A DNA stretch of 10,054 bases, from contig JAIPFU010000051.1 in assembly GCA_021736505.1 (NCBI GenBank), positions 1-10,054 of the forward strand, written 5' to 3'. A model generated the notes under the pieces. That model did not search any database and was not told the DNA's origin. It was given only the letters and a program-made list of their open reading frames with translations. Shown piece by piece: positions 1 through 7,156 of this stretch. Positions within the stretch are counted from its first letter, which is position 1; each line of letters begins with the position of its first letter. A program made the position numbers and the translations under genes. Source of the DNA: Spirochaetia bacterium (GTDB lineage Bacteria > Spirochaetota > Spirochaetia > PWKH01).

Positions 1-198
1 CGGGGCGACAGGGGAATTCTGAAGCAATTTACGTTTGTTTCCTGATCAATTTAATAGTATATTGAATCTATGGATATTGCCTGCTTTAACCGGTGCGCAT
101 GAGGACGGGTGAGAGAGTGTGTATGAGAATAAGTGAGACATGGAAAGTTGAGGCCGGCTGAAGGGATATCCTGCTGAAAGATCTTGAGGAGGGAACGC
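1..198 (+). promoter_or_regulatory. Upstream region of the pdh operon with a weak candidate promoter
   Basis: This stretch holds no convincing gene. The best sigma-70-like pair is TTTACG (28-33) and TTTAAT (50-55) with a 16-nt spacer, in the only AT-rich part of the region. Neither box is a strong match, so this is a guess. If it were used, the aceE leader would be about 135 nt. A 20-codon ORF beginning ATG at 99 has no ribosome binding site and no recognisable product. I see no clear operator or riboswitch. Confidence 0.25.
187..192 (+). promoter_or_regulatory. Ribosome binding site of aceE
   Basis: AGGAGG lies six bases upstream of ATG 199. The reading frame is open back to a TTG at 184, but that codon sits immediately before this Shine-Dalgarno, so it cannot be the start it serves. 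This fixes the start at 199. Confidence 0.9.
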
Positions 199-2868
199 AT
201 GGCTGAATATTATCATGATCCGGATACCAGGGAGACACAGGATTGGACTGAATCGCTGAAGGGTGTCATTACATATGAGGGCAGCGAAAAGGCTGACTAC
301 CTGCTGCAGAAACTTACCGATACTGCCCGGAGCAATGGAGTGTCCACTTCTCCAGGTATCATTTCACCCTATACAAATACACTGCTGCCGGAACAGTCCG
401 AGCAGATTCCTCCGGAAGAGTCCTTTATTGCGCGAAATCTTGCTGCATATGTGCGCTGGAATGCTATGGCTATGGTGGTTCGGGCGAATAAGGAAGGCAA
501 GAATCTCGGCGGGCATATTGCCAGTTTCGCTTCCGCCTCCGCGCTTTACGAAGTCGGGTTTAACTGGTTTTTCCACGGTCCGCAGGCTGAAAATGGTGCG
601 GACTTAATCTTTTTTCAGGGACATTCCGCTCCGGGCATGTACGCCCAGGCCTTTGTCGAGGGGAGGCTCTCGGAAGAGCAGCTGATGAATTTTCGCAGTG
701 AAGTGGGAGGAAAAGGTGTTTCATCCTATCCACATCCCTGGCTGATGCCTAATTTCTGGCAGTTTCCTACGGTCTCCATGGGCATTGGTCCCCTCACCGC
801 CGTACATCAGGCGAGATTCATGAAATACATGGAAGCTAGAGGCTTCTCAAAAGTCGGGGATCGAAAAGTCTGGGTCTTCATGGGAGATGGAGAATCGGAT
901 GAACCGGAATCCTTAGGAGGGCTCTCCCTGGCTGCCCGGGAGAATCTTGACAACCTGATTTATGTGGTGAACTGCAACCTGCAGCGGTTGGACGGTCCGG
1001 TGCGCGGTAACGGAAAAATTATCCAGGAGCTGGAGGGCAAGTTCCGCGGTGCGGGCTGGAATGTGATCAAGGTGATCTGGGGAAGTGAATGGGATGAGAT
1101 CATGACCCGGGATACGGAAGGCCTGCTGATGAATCGGTTTTCAGAGATGGTTGACGGCGACTTCCAGACGATCCGGGCGCGGGGTCCTGAGTACTTGAGG
1201 GAGAAAGTTTTCGGCGGTGATCCACGGCTCCTTAAGCTGGTGGAGGATAAAACAGATAAAGAGCTTTGGCAGATGACCAGGGGCGGTCATGACCCCAGGA
1301 AGGTCTATGCGGCCTTTGCTGCGGCCCGAAAACACAAGGGCCAACCCACGGTTATCCTGACCAAAACCATTAAGGGCTACGGTATGGGCCAGGGCGGACA
1401 GGCCTCTATGGGGACCCATAACGTGAAGAAACTGGATGTTGAAGGACTGAAAAGTTTCCGGGATCGTTTCCACGTACCTCTGGAGGACGATCAGCTTGAA
1501 AAGCTGCCCTTCATTAAACCGCCCGAGAACAGTCTGGAGGCTCAATTCGTAAAAAAACAGCGTGAAAAGATGGGCGGCCCAGTTCCTTATAGAAGTGAGG
1601 AGGCGGAAGCTCTGAAAGTTCCCTCCCTGGATGCATTCAAGCAGCTGCTGGACTCCTCAGGTGACCGTGAGCTTTCCACCACCATGGCTTTTGTACGGCT
1701 CATGGGAAGCCTGGCCAAGAACAAGGATATCGGCAAAAACCTTGTGCCCATTGTTCCCGATGAGGCGAGAACCTTTGGGATGGAAGGGCTCTTCCGGCAG
1801 TTGGGCATCTATGCTCCCACGGGGCAGCTCTATGAACCTCAAGACTCCGATGCGGTAATGTGGTATAAGGAAGACCGGAAAGGACAAATCCTGGAGGAGG
1901 GAATTTCCGAAGCAGGTGCTTTTTCATCCTGGCTTGCGGCGGCAACGGCCTACGCAAACTACGGTATTCAGATGATTCCCTTTTATATCTTCTACTCCAT
2001 GTTCGGATTTCAGCGTATCGGCGATTTTGCCTGGGCTGCTGGTGATTCCCGTGCCCGCGGATTTCTGATGGGCGGCACCGCCGGCAGGACAACCCTGAAC
2101 GGTGAAGGCCTCCAGCATCAGGACGGCCACGGCCTTCTGCTGGCCTCTACGCTTCCCACCTGCGTCGCCTACGACCCGACCTTCTCCTACGAACTGGCTG
2201 TGATCATCCAGAACGGAATGAAGCGCATGTTTTCTGATGGCGAGGATATTTTCTACTATATCACCTTGATGAATGAAAATTATGTACAGCCTGCAATGCC
2301 CAAGACCGAAGGTATAGAAGAGGGTATTATTAAGGGGATGTATCTCTTTCAGAAGGGCGGCAAAAAGAAGAAACGTGTTCAGCTCATGGGCAGCGGAACA
2401 ATCCTTCGTGAAGTGATTGAAGCGGCGACCCTGCTGGAAAATGATTTCGGCGTATCTGCTGATGTCTGGAGCGTTCCCGGTATCAACCAGCTGCATCGGG
2501 ATGGAATAGAAGCGGAGCGGTGGAATATCCTGCATCCGGAAGCAGAGCCGAAGCTTCCCTACGTTACCAGGCAGCTCCAGAACGGTCATGATGGGCCGGT
2601 TGTCATCAGTACTGACTACATTCGGGCGTACCCGGAACAGATTCGGCGCTTTATAGATAGGCCGCTGACGGTGCTGGGAACAGACGGCTATGGGCGAAGC
2701 GACCTCCGTGAAAGCCTGCGGGCCTTTTTCGAGGTCGATCGCTACTGGATTGTGATCTCGGCGCTGAAGCAGCTGGCCGACCAGGGGCAGATTGACCGAA
2801 AAGAGGTGAAAACGGCAATCGAGCGCTTCGGCATCGACATGGAAAAACCGAATCCAATGACGGTGTAA
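199..2868 (+). CDS. aceE: Pyruvate dehydrogenase E1 component, homodimeric type
   Basis: E1 decarboxylates pyruvate using thiamine diphosphate (ThDP) and transfers the acetyl group to the lipoyl arm of E2, in the cytoplasmic pyruvate dehydrogenase complex. From ATG 199 the protein is 889 aa, close to E. coli AceE (887 aa). The ThDP motif starts with GDGESDEPES (229-238) and ends with NCN (258-260). Residues matching the E. coli catalytic set fall at the same numbers: His106 (GGHIASF), His142 (QGHSAPG), His407 (GTHNVKK), Glu571 (GISEAGAF) and His640 (GLQHQDGHG). The N-terminal segment DPDTRETQDW resembles the part of the E. coli-type E1 that docks on E2. It is the first gene of an operon with aceF and lpd. 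The last codons, Met-Thr-Val-stop, form the first unit of the repeat tract that follows. Confidence 0.97.
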   Translation: MAEYYHDPDTRETQDWTESLKGVITYEGSEKADYLLQKLTDTARSNGVSTSPGIISPYTNTLLPEQSEQIPPEESFIARNLAAYVRWNAMAMVVRANKEGKNLGGHIASFASASALYEVGFNWFFHGPQAENGADLIFFQGHSAPGMYAQAFVEGRLSEEQLMNFRSEVGGKGVSSYPHPWLMPNFWQFPTVSMGIGPLTAVHQARFMKYMEARGFSKVGDRKVWVFMGDGESDEPESLGGLSLAARENLDNLIYVVNCNLQRLDGPVRGNGKIIQELEGKFRGAGWNVIKVIWGSEWDEIMTRDTEGLLMNRFSEMVDGDFQTIRARGPEYLREKVFGGDPRLLKLVEDKTDKELWQMTRGGHDPRKVYAAFAAARKHKGQPTVILTKTIKGYGMGQGGQASMGTHNVKKLDVEGLKSFRDRFHVPLEDDQLEKLPFIKPPENSLEAQFVKKQREKMGGPVPYRSEEAEALKVPSLDAFKQLLDSSGDRELSTTMAFVRLMGSLAKNKDIGKNLVPIVPDEARTFGMEGLFRQLGIYAPTGQLYEPQDSDAVMWYKEDRKGQILEEGISEAGAFSSWLAAATAYANYGIQMIPFYIFYSMFGFQRIGDFAWAAGDSRARGFLMGGTAGRTTLNGEGLQHQDGHGLLLASTLPTCVAYDPTFSYELAVIIQNGMKRMFSDGEDIFYYITLMNENYVQPAMPKTEGIEEGIIKGMYLFQKGGKKKKRVQLMGSGTILREVIEAATLLENDFGVSADVWSVPGINQLHRDGIEAERWNILHPEAEPKLPYVTRQLQNGHDGPVVISTDYIRAYPEQIRRFIDRPLTVLGTDGYGRSDLRESLRAFFEVDRYWIVISALKQLADQGQIDRKEVKTAIERFGIDMEKPNPMTV

Positions 2869-2999
2869 GACGTGTTGACGGTGAAAAATTTTGATGTCGT
2901 GAAATGTGTTGACGGTGTAAAATGTGTTGATGTCGAAATAGGCTTTGATGATGAAAAAGCTTTATTGATGAAAAAGCTTTATTGGTGAAAAAATACGTA
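2858..2999 (+). repeat. Degenerate 16-18-nt tandem repeat in the aceE-aceF gap
   Basis: Units start with TGACGGTG or TGATGTCG at 2858, 2876, 2892, 2910 and 2928 (spacings 18, 16, 18, 18). They grade into a second set with two identical 17-mers, TGATGAAAAAGCTTTAT at 2949-2965 and 2966-2982, and a decayed third copy from 2983. The first unit includes the aceE stop codon TAA (2866-2868), so the tract begins inside the gene's final codons. The remainder of the 198-nt gap shows only the aceF ribosome binding site. No function can be read from it. It could be slippage-generated spacer DNA or a processing or binding region in the mRNA. Confidence 0.85.
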
Positions 3000-3052
3000 A
3001 AGCAAGTAAGAAAAATTGACCGAGAAAAGATATCAGGATATGAACCAGGGAA

Positions 3053-3058
3053 AGGAGG
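3053..3058 (+). promoter_or_regulatory. Ribosome binding site of aceF
   Basis: AGGAGG lies eight bases before ATG 3067. Earlier in-frame starts, TTG 3016 and ATG 3040, have no comparable site, and the lipoyl domain begins right after Met 3067. This decides the start. Confidence 0.88.
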
Positions 3059-3066
3059 CTGAAAAG

Positions 3067-4539
3067 ATGGCAAGCAAGGAGATAAAAATACCGAATATAG
3101 GGGGATATACCGATGTTCCGATTATTGAAGTTTACGTGTCCCCGGGAGATACGGTTGAAGCTGAGGATTCACTCATAGCCCTGGAAAGTTCAAAAGCTGT
3201 GATGGACATACCCGCTCCGGAAGCAGGCAAAATTGAGAAAATAACTGTCAGTGAAGGCGATACCGTCTCGGAAGGTGATGTTTTCCTTTATATGGAAGCT
3301 GCGGAAGAGACTGCAGATGCTGATACGGCTGAAAAGTCGGCAGAAGCTGAATCTGCAGCGGATGGAACGGAAAAAGCGGAAAAGTCGGCAGAAGCTGAGA
3401 AGCCGACAGAAGCTGAGAAGCCGGCAGAAGCTGGGAAGACAGAGGGGAAAAAATCTGAAAATTCTCAGGCTGATGCCTCCGCGTTGCGAACAGCTCAGTC
3501 TGCTACGGAACAGACAGGCTCGGGTGCAGAACAAGCCTCCCTTCGCTCAGAGGGGGATGATTATCCCGATAACCAGCAGGCCCCTGGTGCGATATACCAT
3601 GCCACCCCATCGGTCCGGCAATTTGCCAGAAACTTAGGTGTTGAGCTGTCTCAGGTCAAGGGCAGCGGTCCAAATGGACGTATACTGCAGGAGGATGTCC
3701 AGGCGGTGGTTAAAAATATCATGGATCGCCTTGCTTCTTCCCCCTCCACCCTTGCCGGCGGTGCCGGTGCTGCAGGAGCGGCTACTTCTGGAGGCGGCGG
3801 AACATCCGTCCCGCCGATACCTGATATCGATTACTCACGCTATGGTGAGATCGAAACCATAGATATGTCCCGGATCCAGCAGATCTCCGGCCCCCATCTT
3901 CATGAGAGCTGGTTGGGAATTCCCCATGTAACACACTTTGATGAGGCGGATGTAAGTGACCTGGAGGCCTTCAGAAAATCTCTCAAAGAAGAGTTTGCCA
4001 AAAAAGAGTTGAAAATCAGCATCCTTCCCTTCATCATCAAAGCAGCTGTCAAAGCTCTGAAGATGTATCCGAAATTCAATGCATCCTTAGCTCCTTCGGG
4101 AAAGCAGATCATACTGAAACACTACTACAATATTGGGGTTGCCGTGGATACTCCGGATGGACTGATCGTTCCGATAATAAAGGCCGCGGATACAAAATCG
4201 CTGGAAGAGATAACGGCAGAGCTTATGGAACTCAGCGGGAAAGCCCGGAATAAGAAACTGACTATGAACGATCTTGATGGAGCCTCCTTTTCCATCTCCA
4301 GCCTCGGCGGCATCGGCGGAACTGGATTTACTCCCCTTATCAACAGCCCTGAGGCGGCAATATTGGGTGTTTCACGGATGCAGAAAAAGCCGGTATGGGA
4401 TGGCAAAGAATTTGTACCCCGAGACATGCTTCCCTTTTCCGTCTCCTATGATCACCGGGTTATAGATGGTGCATATGGTGCCAGGTTTTCCCGATACCTT
4501 GGAGAACTGCTGACGGATATCAGGCGTCTGCTGCTTTAA
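3067..4539 (+). CDS. aceF: Dihydrolipoyl acetyltransferase, pyruvate dehydrogenase E2
   Basis: E2 forms the core of the complex and moves the acetyl group from its lipoyl arm to CoA. The 490-aa protein has one N-terminal lipoyl domain (about 1-80), with the lipoylated lysine most likely Lys43 in ALESSKAVMDIP. An Ala/Glu/Lys-rich mobile linker follows (about 81-175). Next come the peripheral subunit-binding domain (about 178-212, ATPSVRQFARNLG and GSGPNGRILQEDVQ), a Gly/Ala/Ser linker (about 222-250) and the catalytic acyltransferase domain (about 255-490). DHRVIDGA carries the expected active-site His463 and Asp467. E. coli AceF has three lipoyl domains; this one has one, as in many other bacteria. 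The lipoyl motif has SSK in place of the common DK. The linker contains an 18-nt tandem repeat. It lies between aceE and lpd and is expected to be cotranscribed with them. Confidence 0.97.
   Translation: MASKEIKIPNIGGYTDVPIIEVYVSPGDTVEAEDSLIALESSKAVMDIPAPEAGKIEKITVSEGDTVSEGDVFLYMEAAEETADADTAEKSAEAESAADGTEKAEKSAEAEKPTEAEKPAEAGKTEGKKSENSQADASALRTAQSATEQTGSGAEQASLRSEGDDYPDNQQAPGAIYHATPSVRQFARNLGVELSQVKGSGPNGRILQEDVQAVVKNIMDRLASSPSTLAGGAGAAGAATSGGGGTSVPPIPDIDYSRYGEIETIDMSRIQQISGPHLHESWLGIPHVTHFDEADVSDLEAFRKSLKEEFAKKELKISILPFIIKAAVKALKMYPKFNASLAPSGKQIILKHYYNIGVAVDTPDGLIVPIIKAADTKSLEEITAELMELSGKARNKKLTMNDLDGASFSISSLGGIGGTGFTPLINSPEAAILGVSRMQKKPVWDGKEFVPRDMLPFSVSYDHRVIDGAYGARFSRYLGELLTDIRRLLL
3376..3438 (+). 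repeat. 18-nt tandem repeat coding for the AceF mobile linker
   Basis: Three consecutive 18-nt units (3376-3393, 3394-3411, 3412-3429) and a partial fourth (3430-3438) encode AEKSAE, AEKPTE, AEKPAE and AGK. A detached copy at 3328-3345 encodes AEKSAE again. The unit keeps the reading frame, so copy number changes only the length of the flexible arm between the lipoyl and subunit-binding domains. Repetitive Ala/Pro/charged linkers are normal in E2 proteins. Confidence 0.9.
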
Positions 4540-4617
4540 AAGGTAAGATGCTTTAGAAGGTCAGATGCTTTAGCAAGATTGCTGCTTTAGCAGGTCAGAT
4601 GCTTTAGCAAGTCAGAA
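4533..4617 (+). repeat. Five-copy 17-nt tandem repeat in the aceF-lpd gap
   Basis: GCTTTA recurs at 4533, 4550, 4567, 4584 and 4601, exactly every 17 nt. Each is followed by a similar tail, with GCTTTAGCAGGTCAGAT at 4584 as a typical unit. The first copy includes the aceF stop codon (TAA 4537-4539), so the array begins in the last codons of the gene. Since 17 is not a multiple of three, the array is unlikely to be coding. There are no unique spacers, so it is not a CRISPR array. Function is unknown; the two likely readings are slippage expansion and a repeated binding site in DNA or mRNA. Confidence 0.92.
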
Positions 4618-4628
4618 GGCCAGGAATT

Positions 4629-4694
4629 CAGGATACTAGTGATGCTGCATGACGAAATGTCGAAGCTGCAGCAGCAGGATACTAGTGATGCTGC
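4629..4694 (+). repeat. 20-nt direct repeat upstream of lpd
   Basis: CAGGATACTAGTGATGCTGC occurs at 4629-4648 and again, identical, at 4675-4694, offset by 46 nt. It follows directly after the 17-nt array and ends 40 nt before the lpd start. The segment between contains GAC-GAAAT-GTC and several CTGCAGC-like words, but I see no strong terminator. Function is unknown. Confidence 0.9.
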
Positions 4695-4722
4695 CGGATC
4701 AAAGCAGTGCAGAAGGATAAAA

Positions 4723-4728
4723 GTGAGG
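4723..4728 (+). promoter_or_regulatory. Ribosome binding site of lpd
   Basis: GTGAGG lies six bases before ATG 4735. The frame is open back to GTG 4639 and ATG 4642, but these have no Shine-Dalgarno, and a longer product would run through the direct repeat. A TTG at 4816 would give about 470 aa, near the classical length, but a GGAAG only two bases before it is too close to serve. Start 4735 is preferred. Confidence 0.7.
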
Positions 4729-4734
4729 TTAAAC

Positions 4735-6228
4735 ATGAGCGGTGAAGAGAAAAAAAACAGCAATGGAAATAGCAATAAACAAAAAGGATCGTCGGAAAAT
4801 CAAACGTCGGAAGCCTTGACGTTAGAAGCCTTAACAATTGATGTAGCTGTAATCGGATCCGGCCCCGGCGGTTACTCCGCAGCATTCAGGGCAGCGGACC
4901 TGGGGAAATCAGTTGCCCTTATAGAGAAATCGTCCTATCTCGGCGGGGTCTGCCTGAATGTCGGCTGTATCCCATCAAAAACTCTCCTTCATGCTGCAGA
5001 AGTCATAGAAGAGAGCCAGGATATTGCCTCTGCGGGCATCGTGTTTCAGCCTCCGAAGATTGATACTGAAAAACTTCGGGAGCATAAGGACGGAATCGTT
5101 AAGAAACTGCAGCAGGGAGTAGAGGGCCTTTCAAAGGCGAGAAAAGTCCAGGTTCTTCAGGGAGAAGCCTCTTTCCTCGATGCTTCCACCCTTACTGTTA
5201 CCGGTGCTGAAGGTTCACGAAAAGTGCATTTTACCGATGCTGTCATAGCGGCTGGATCGGAACCCGTACGGCTGCCCGGGCTCTCATATGACGATCCACG
5301 GGTCTGGACCTCCACTGAAGCGCTTGAAGTAGGTGAGGTACCAGAGCATCTGGCTATCATCGGCGGAGGCATCATCGGTCTAGAAATGGCGATGGTCTAT
5401 CATGCCCTGGGCAGTAAAATTACCATCATTGAGATGCTGGATCAGATCATCCCCCAGGCCGATGCCGACTTAATACGTCCGCTGCAGAAAAGGCTGAAAA
5501 AGATTTCAGAGGGAGTCTACACAAAAACCAAAGTGACAGGTATTGACCAGGATAAAAAACGTCTGATAATCTCCCTGGAGGGTAAAAAGGCGCCGGAATC
5601 TATTGAAGCAGATGCTGTCCTGACGTCAGTAGGCCGTAGAGTCTCAGGAAAAGCCCTTGATCTGGATCATGCCGGTGTAGAGGTGGATGAACGGGGTATT
5701 GTGCAGGTGAATGCTAAAATGCAGACCAATGTTCCTCACATATATGCTGTGGGAGATATTACGGGCAATCCCATGCTCGCTCACCGGGCGAGCTATCAGG
5801 GAAAAATTGCCTCTGAGGTAATAGCTGGACTTCCTTCCGCCTATTCCGTTATGTCCGTACCTTCGATTGCCTACACCCATCCTGAAGTTGCCTGGATCGG
5901 TATGACTGAAAAAGAGGCAAAAGAACAGGAGGTCCCGTTCAATAAGGGGTCTTTCCCCTGGCAGGCAAGCGGCCGTGCTTTGAGCGGCGGTAAAACCAAC
6001 GGAGTCACCAAGGCGCTGTTTCATAAGGAGACAGGACGTCTCATCGGAGCGGGGATGACCGGCGCTAATGCCGGAGAACTGCTGGCTGAAGCGGTTCTTG
6101 CTTTGGAAATGGGCGCCACCGCTGAGGATATTGCAAAAACCATGCATGCCCATCCAACGTTATCTGAAACCTTCGGATTAACGGCGGAAATTGTTGAGGG
6201 ATCAGTTACAGAAACACTGAATCGATAA
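4735..6228 (+). CDS. lpd: Dihydrolipoyl dehydrogenase, E3
   Basis: E3 reoxidises the dihydrolipoyl arm of E2, passing electrons through a disulfide and FAD to NAD+. The protein is 497 aa. After a low-complexity N-terminal segment (1-34, rich in Ser, Asn, Lys and Glu) come the FAD-binding motif VIGSGPGGYSAAF (39-51) and the redox-active disulfide Cys73/Cys78 in GGVCLNVGCIPSK. The NAD-binding motif IIGGGIIGLEMA sits mid-protein, and the C-terminal dimerisation domain contains HAHPTLSETF with the expected catalytic His473 and Glu478. Sequence around the disulfide is very close to E. coli Lpd. The extra N-terminus is about 30 residues longer than usual and looks like a linker. Some E3 proteins carry an N-terminal lipoyl domain joined by such a linker, but there is no lipoyl domain here. 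The gene ends one base before the end of the convergent regulator. Confidence 0.96.
   Translation: MSGEEKKNSNGNSNKQKGSSENQTSEALTLEALTIDVAVIGSGPGGYSAAFRAADLGKSVALIEKSSYLGGVCLNVGCIPSKTLLHAAEVIEESQDIASAGIVFQPPKIDTEKLREHKDGIVKKLQQGVEGLSKARKVQVLQGEASFLDASTLTVTGAEGSRKVHFTDAVIAAGSEPVRLPGLSYDDPRVWTSTEALEVGEVPEHLAIIGGGIIGLEMAMVYHALGSKITIIEMLDQIIPQADADLIRPLQKRLKKISEGVYTKTKVTGIDQDKKRLIISLEGKKAPESIEADAVLTSVGRRVSGKALDLDHAGVEVDERGIVQVNAKMQTNVPHIYAVGDITGNPMLAHRASYQGKIASEVIAGLPSAYSVMSVPSIAYTHPEVAWIGMTEKEAKEQEVPFNKGSFPWQASGRALSGGKTNGVTKALFHKETGRLIGAGMTGANAGELLAEAVLALEMGATAEDIAKTMHAHPTLSETFGLTAEIVEGSVTETLNR
4804..4833 (+). repeat. 15-nt duplication in the lpd N-terminal extension
   Basis: Two adjacent 15-nt units (4804-4818 and 4819-4833), differing at three positions, encode TSEAL and TLEAL just before the FAD-binding domain. 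The duplication keeps the frame. Confidence 0.75.
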
Positions 6229-6229
6229 T

Positions 6230-7156
6230 TCACCGGGGTTCAAGTTCAATTTGTAATTTGATCCCCGTGGCATAATTTCCGAACGCTTCCCCGAACAGGT
6301 TCAATCCGCCTTGGCACACAGCATCTTCTTTTATACCGAATCTCACTTGTATTCGGTAATCATCCTCTAAATGCAGATCTTCAAGGCTAGTCTGTTCAGA
6401 GATGATTCCATCAATATATGAATGGTCCGACGTTACCCGCCATGTTTTACTAAAACCGTACTGTGTATTTTCGATCCCCCACCAGTCTGGTGTAAATCGT
6501 CCTTTTGAACCTCCCATATCACCGGGACAGTTCCACGTACCCACTTCACACTGATTGACCCAGACGGTGATATCGCTGGGGAAATCTTTTTTGTACCCGG
6601 GGAATTCCGAGCACAATTCAGCGGTTATCTGCAGGGATTTTACGGAACGTCCATTGGGAATGGTAACCGGAAAGCTGTACTCGACATATCCATGGGTGAA
6701 CCAGATAAGTTCTGCACTGCTGCGCTGCGGACTGAGAAATGCTCGTTCACTATCAAGATAATCGATAATATTGTTTTTGCTCACCATCCCGCAAGGAGGA
6801 TGTATGGAAAAGTCAGTATAGAGGCCAATGGGCATATCAATCACCATAATATTACTGTCATCAATTTTCTGCTCTTCCTGCAGCGGCAGAATGATTTCCT
6901 CATAATTTGTATAACAAACTTTCTGATTACCCCTGGCCGCCGGAATGAGTTCACTCTTTATAATTCCTGCTTTTTCAAGGGCTTTTATATTCATGGTGCA
7001 GGTCGACTGCAGAATCTGTAATTCTTCTGCTATTTGTTGAATATTCATCTTATTGTTCAGTAAAAGCTGCACCATCTCTATACGTAGAGGTGAATTGAGT
7101 GCTTTTGCGATTTCCAGGACTTGTTTATGATTTGCAATGTATACACGTTTTTCCAT
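6230..7156 (-). CDS. ArsR-like winged-helix regulator with a C-terminal beta-rich domain
   Basis: A 308-aa cytoplasmic one-component regulator. Residues about 10-85 form a winged helix: SPLRIEMVQLLL (22-33), then IQQIAEELQI, the likely recognition helix STCTMNIKALEKAG (51-64), and a wing through RGNQKVCY. The rest (about 100-305) is mostly predicted beta strand with conserved-looking Trp, Gly and Pro motifs: MPIGLYTDF (108-116), WFTHGYVEY (152-160), ELCSEFPGY (180-188), SDITVWVN (194-201), GTWNCPGD (206-213) and TPDWW (222-226). From memory, this layout recurs in uncharacterised regulators beside carbohydrate genes in Bacillota and Spirochaetota. The C-terminal part resembles a jelly-roll sugar-binding fold, which is inference. 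It is second in an operon after the GH2 gene, so it probably controls that locus. A candidate ribosome binding site is AAAGGG (7163-7168), six bases from the ATG. Confidence 0.85.
   Translation of the reverse strand: MEKRVYIANHKQVLEIAKALNSPLRIEMVQLLLNNKMNIQQIAEELQILQSTCTMNIKALEKAGIIKSELIPAARGNQKVCYTNYEEIILPLQEEQKIDDSNIMVIDMPIGLYTDFSIHPPCGMVSKNNIIDYLDSERAFLSPQRSSAELIWFTHGYVEYSFPVTIPNGRSVKSLQITAELCSEFPGYKKDFPSDITVWVNQCEVGTWNCPGDMGGSKGRFTPDWWGIENTQYGFSKTWRVTSDHSYIDGIISEQTSLEDLHLEDDYRIQVRFGIKEDAVCQGGLNLFGEAFGNYATGIKLQIELEPR
6234..6267. terminator. Possible bidirectional hairpin at the convergent 3' ends
   Basis: CGGGG (6234-6238) pairs with CCCCG (6263-6267). After one T/T mismatch, TCAA (6240-6243) pairs with TTGA (6258-6261) around a 14-nt loop. 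It lies inside the last codons of the regulator and just after the lpd stop. There is no T-run on either side, so it is not a standard intrinsic terminator. It is the only candidate found where two operons collide. Confidence 0.22.

Noticed and set aside
99..161. Possible 20-codon leader peptide upstream of aceE
   Set aside because: There is no ribosome binding site, no biased residue run and no attenuator hairpin after it.
184..198. TTG start for aceE at 184
   Set aside because: The TTG is directly followed by the Shine-Dalgarno AGGAGG, which serves ATG 199, and numbering from 199 matches the E. coli catalytic residues exactly.
1924..2589. Antisense 221-codon open frame within aceE
   Set aside because: It lies opposite strongly conserved E1 sequence, shows no domain and has no neighbours on its strand. 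It is a shadow of the aceE codon pattern.
4533..4617. CRISPR array
   Set aside because: The units are contiguous at 17 nt with no unique spacers, and there are no cas genes nearby.
4624..4690. GAATTC, ACTAGT and CTGCAG cluster before lpd suggesting a cloning scar
   Set aside because: The sites are scattered over about 65 nt without any known polylinker order, and the segment is explained by a 20-nt natural direct repeat.
4639..4734. Longer Lpd starting at 4639 or 4642
   Set aside because: No ribosome binding site precedes these codons, and the extra residues would come from the intergenic direct repeat. ATG 4735 has GTGAGG upstream.
5644..6153. Antisense 169-codon open frame within lpd
   Set aside because: It is opposite the conserved C-terminal half of E3, with no recognisable motif and no promoter or start context.
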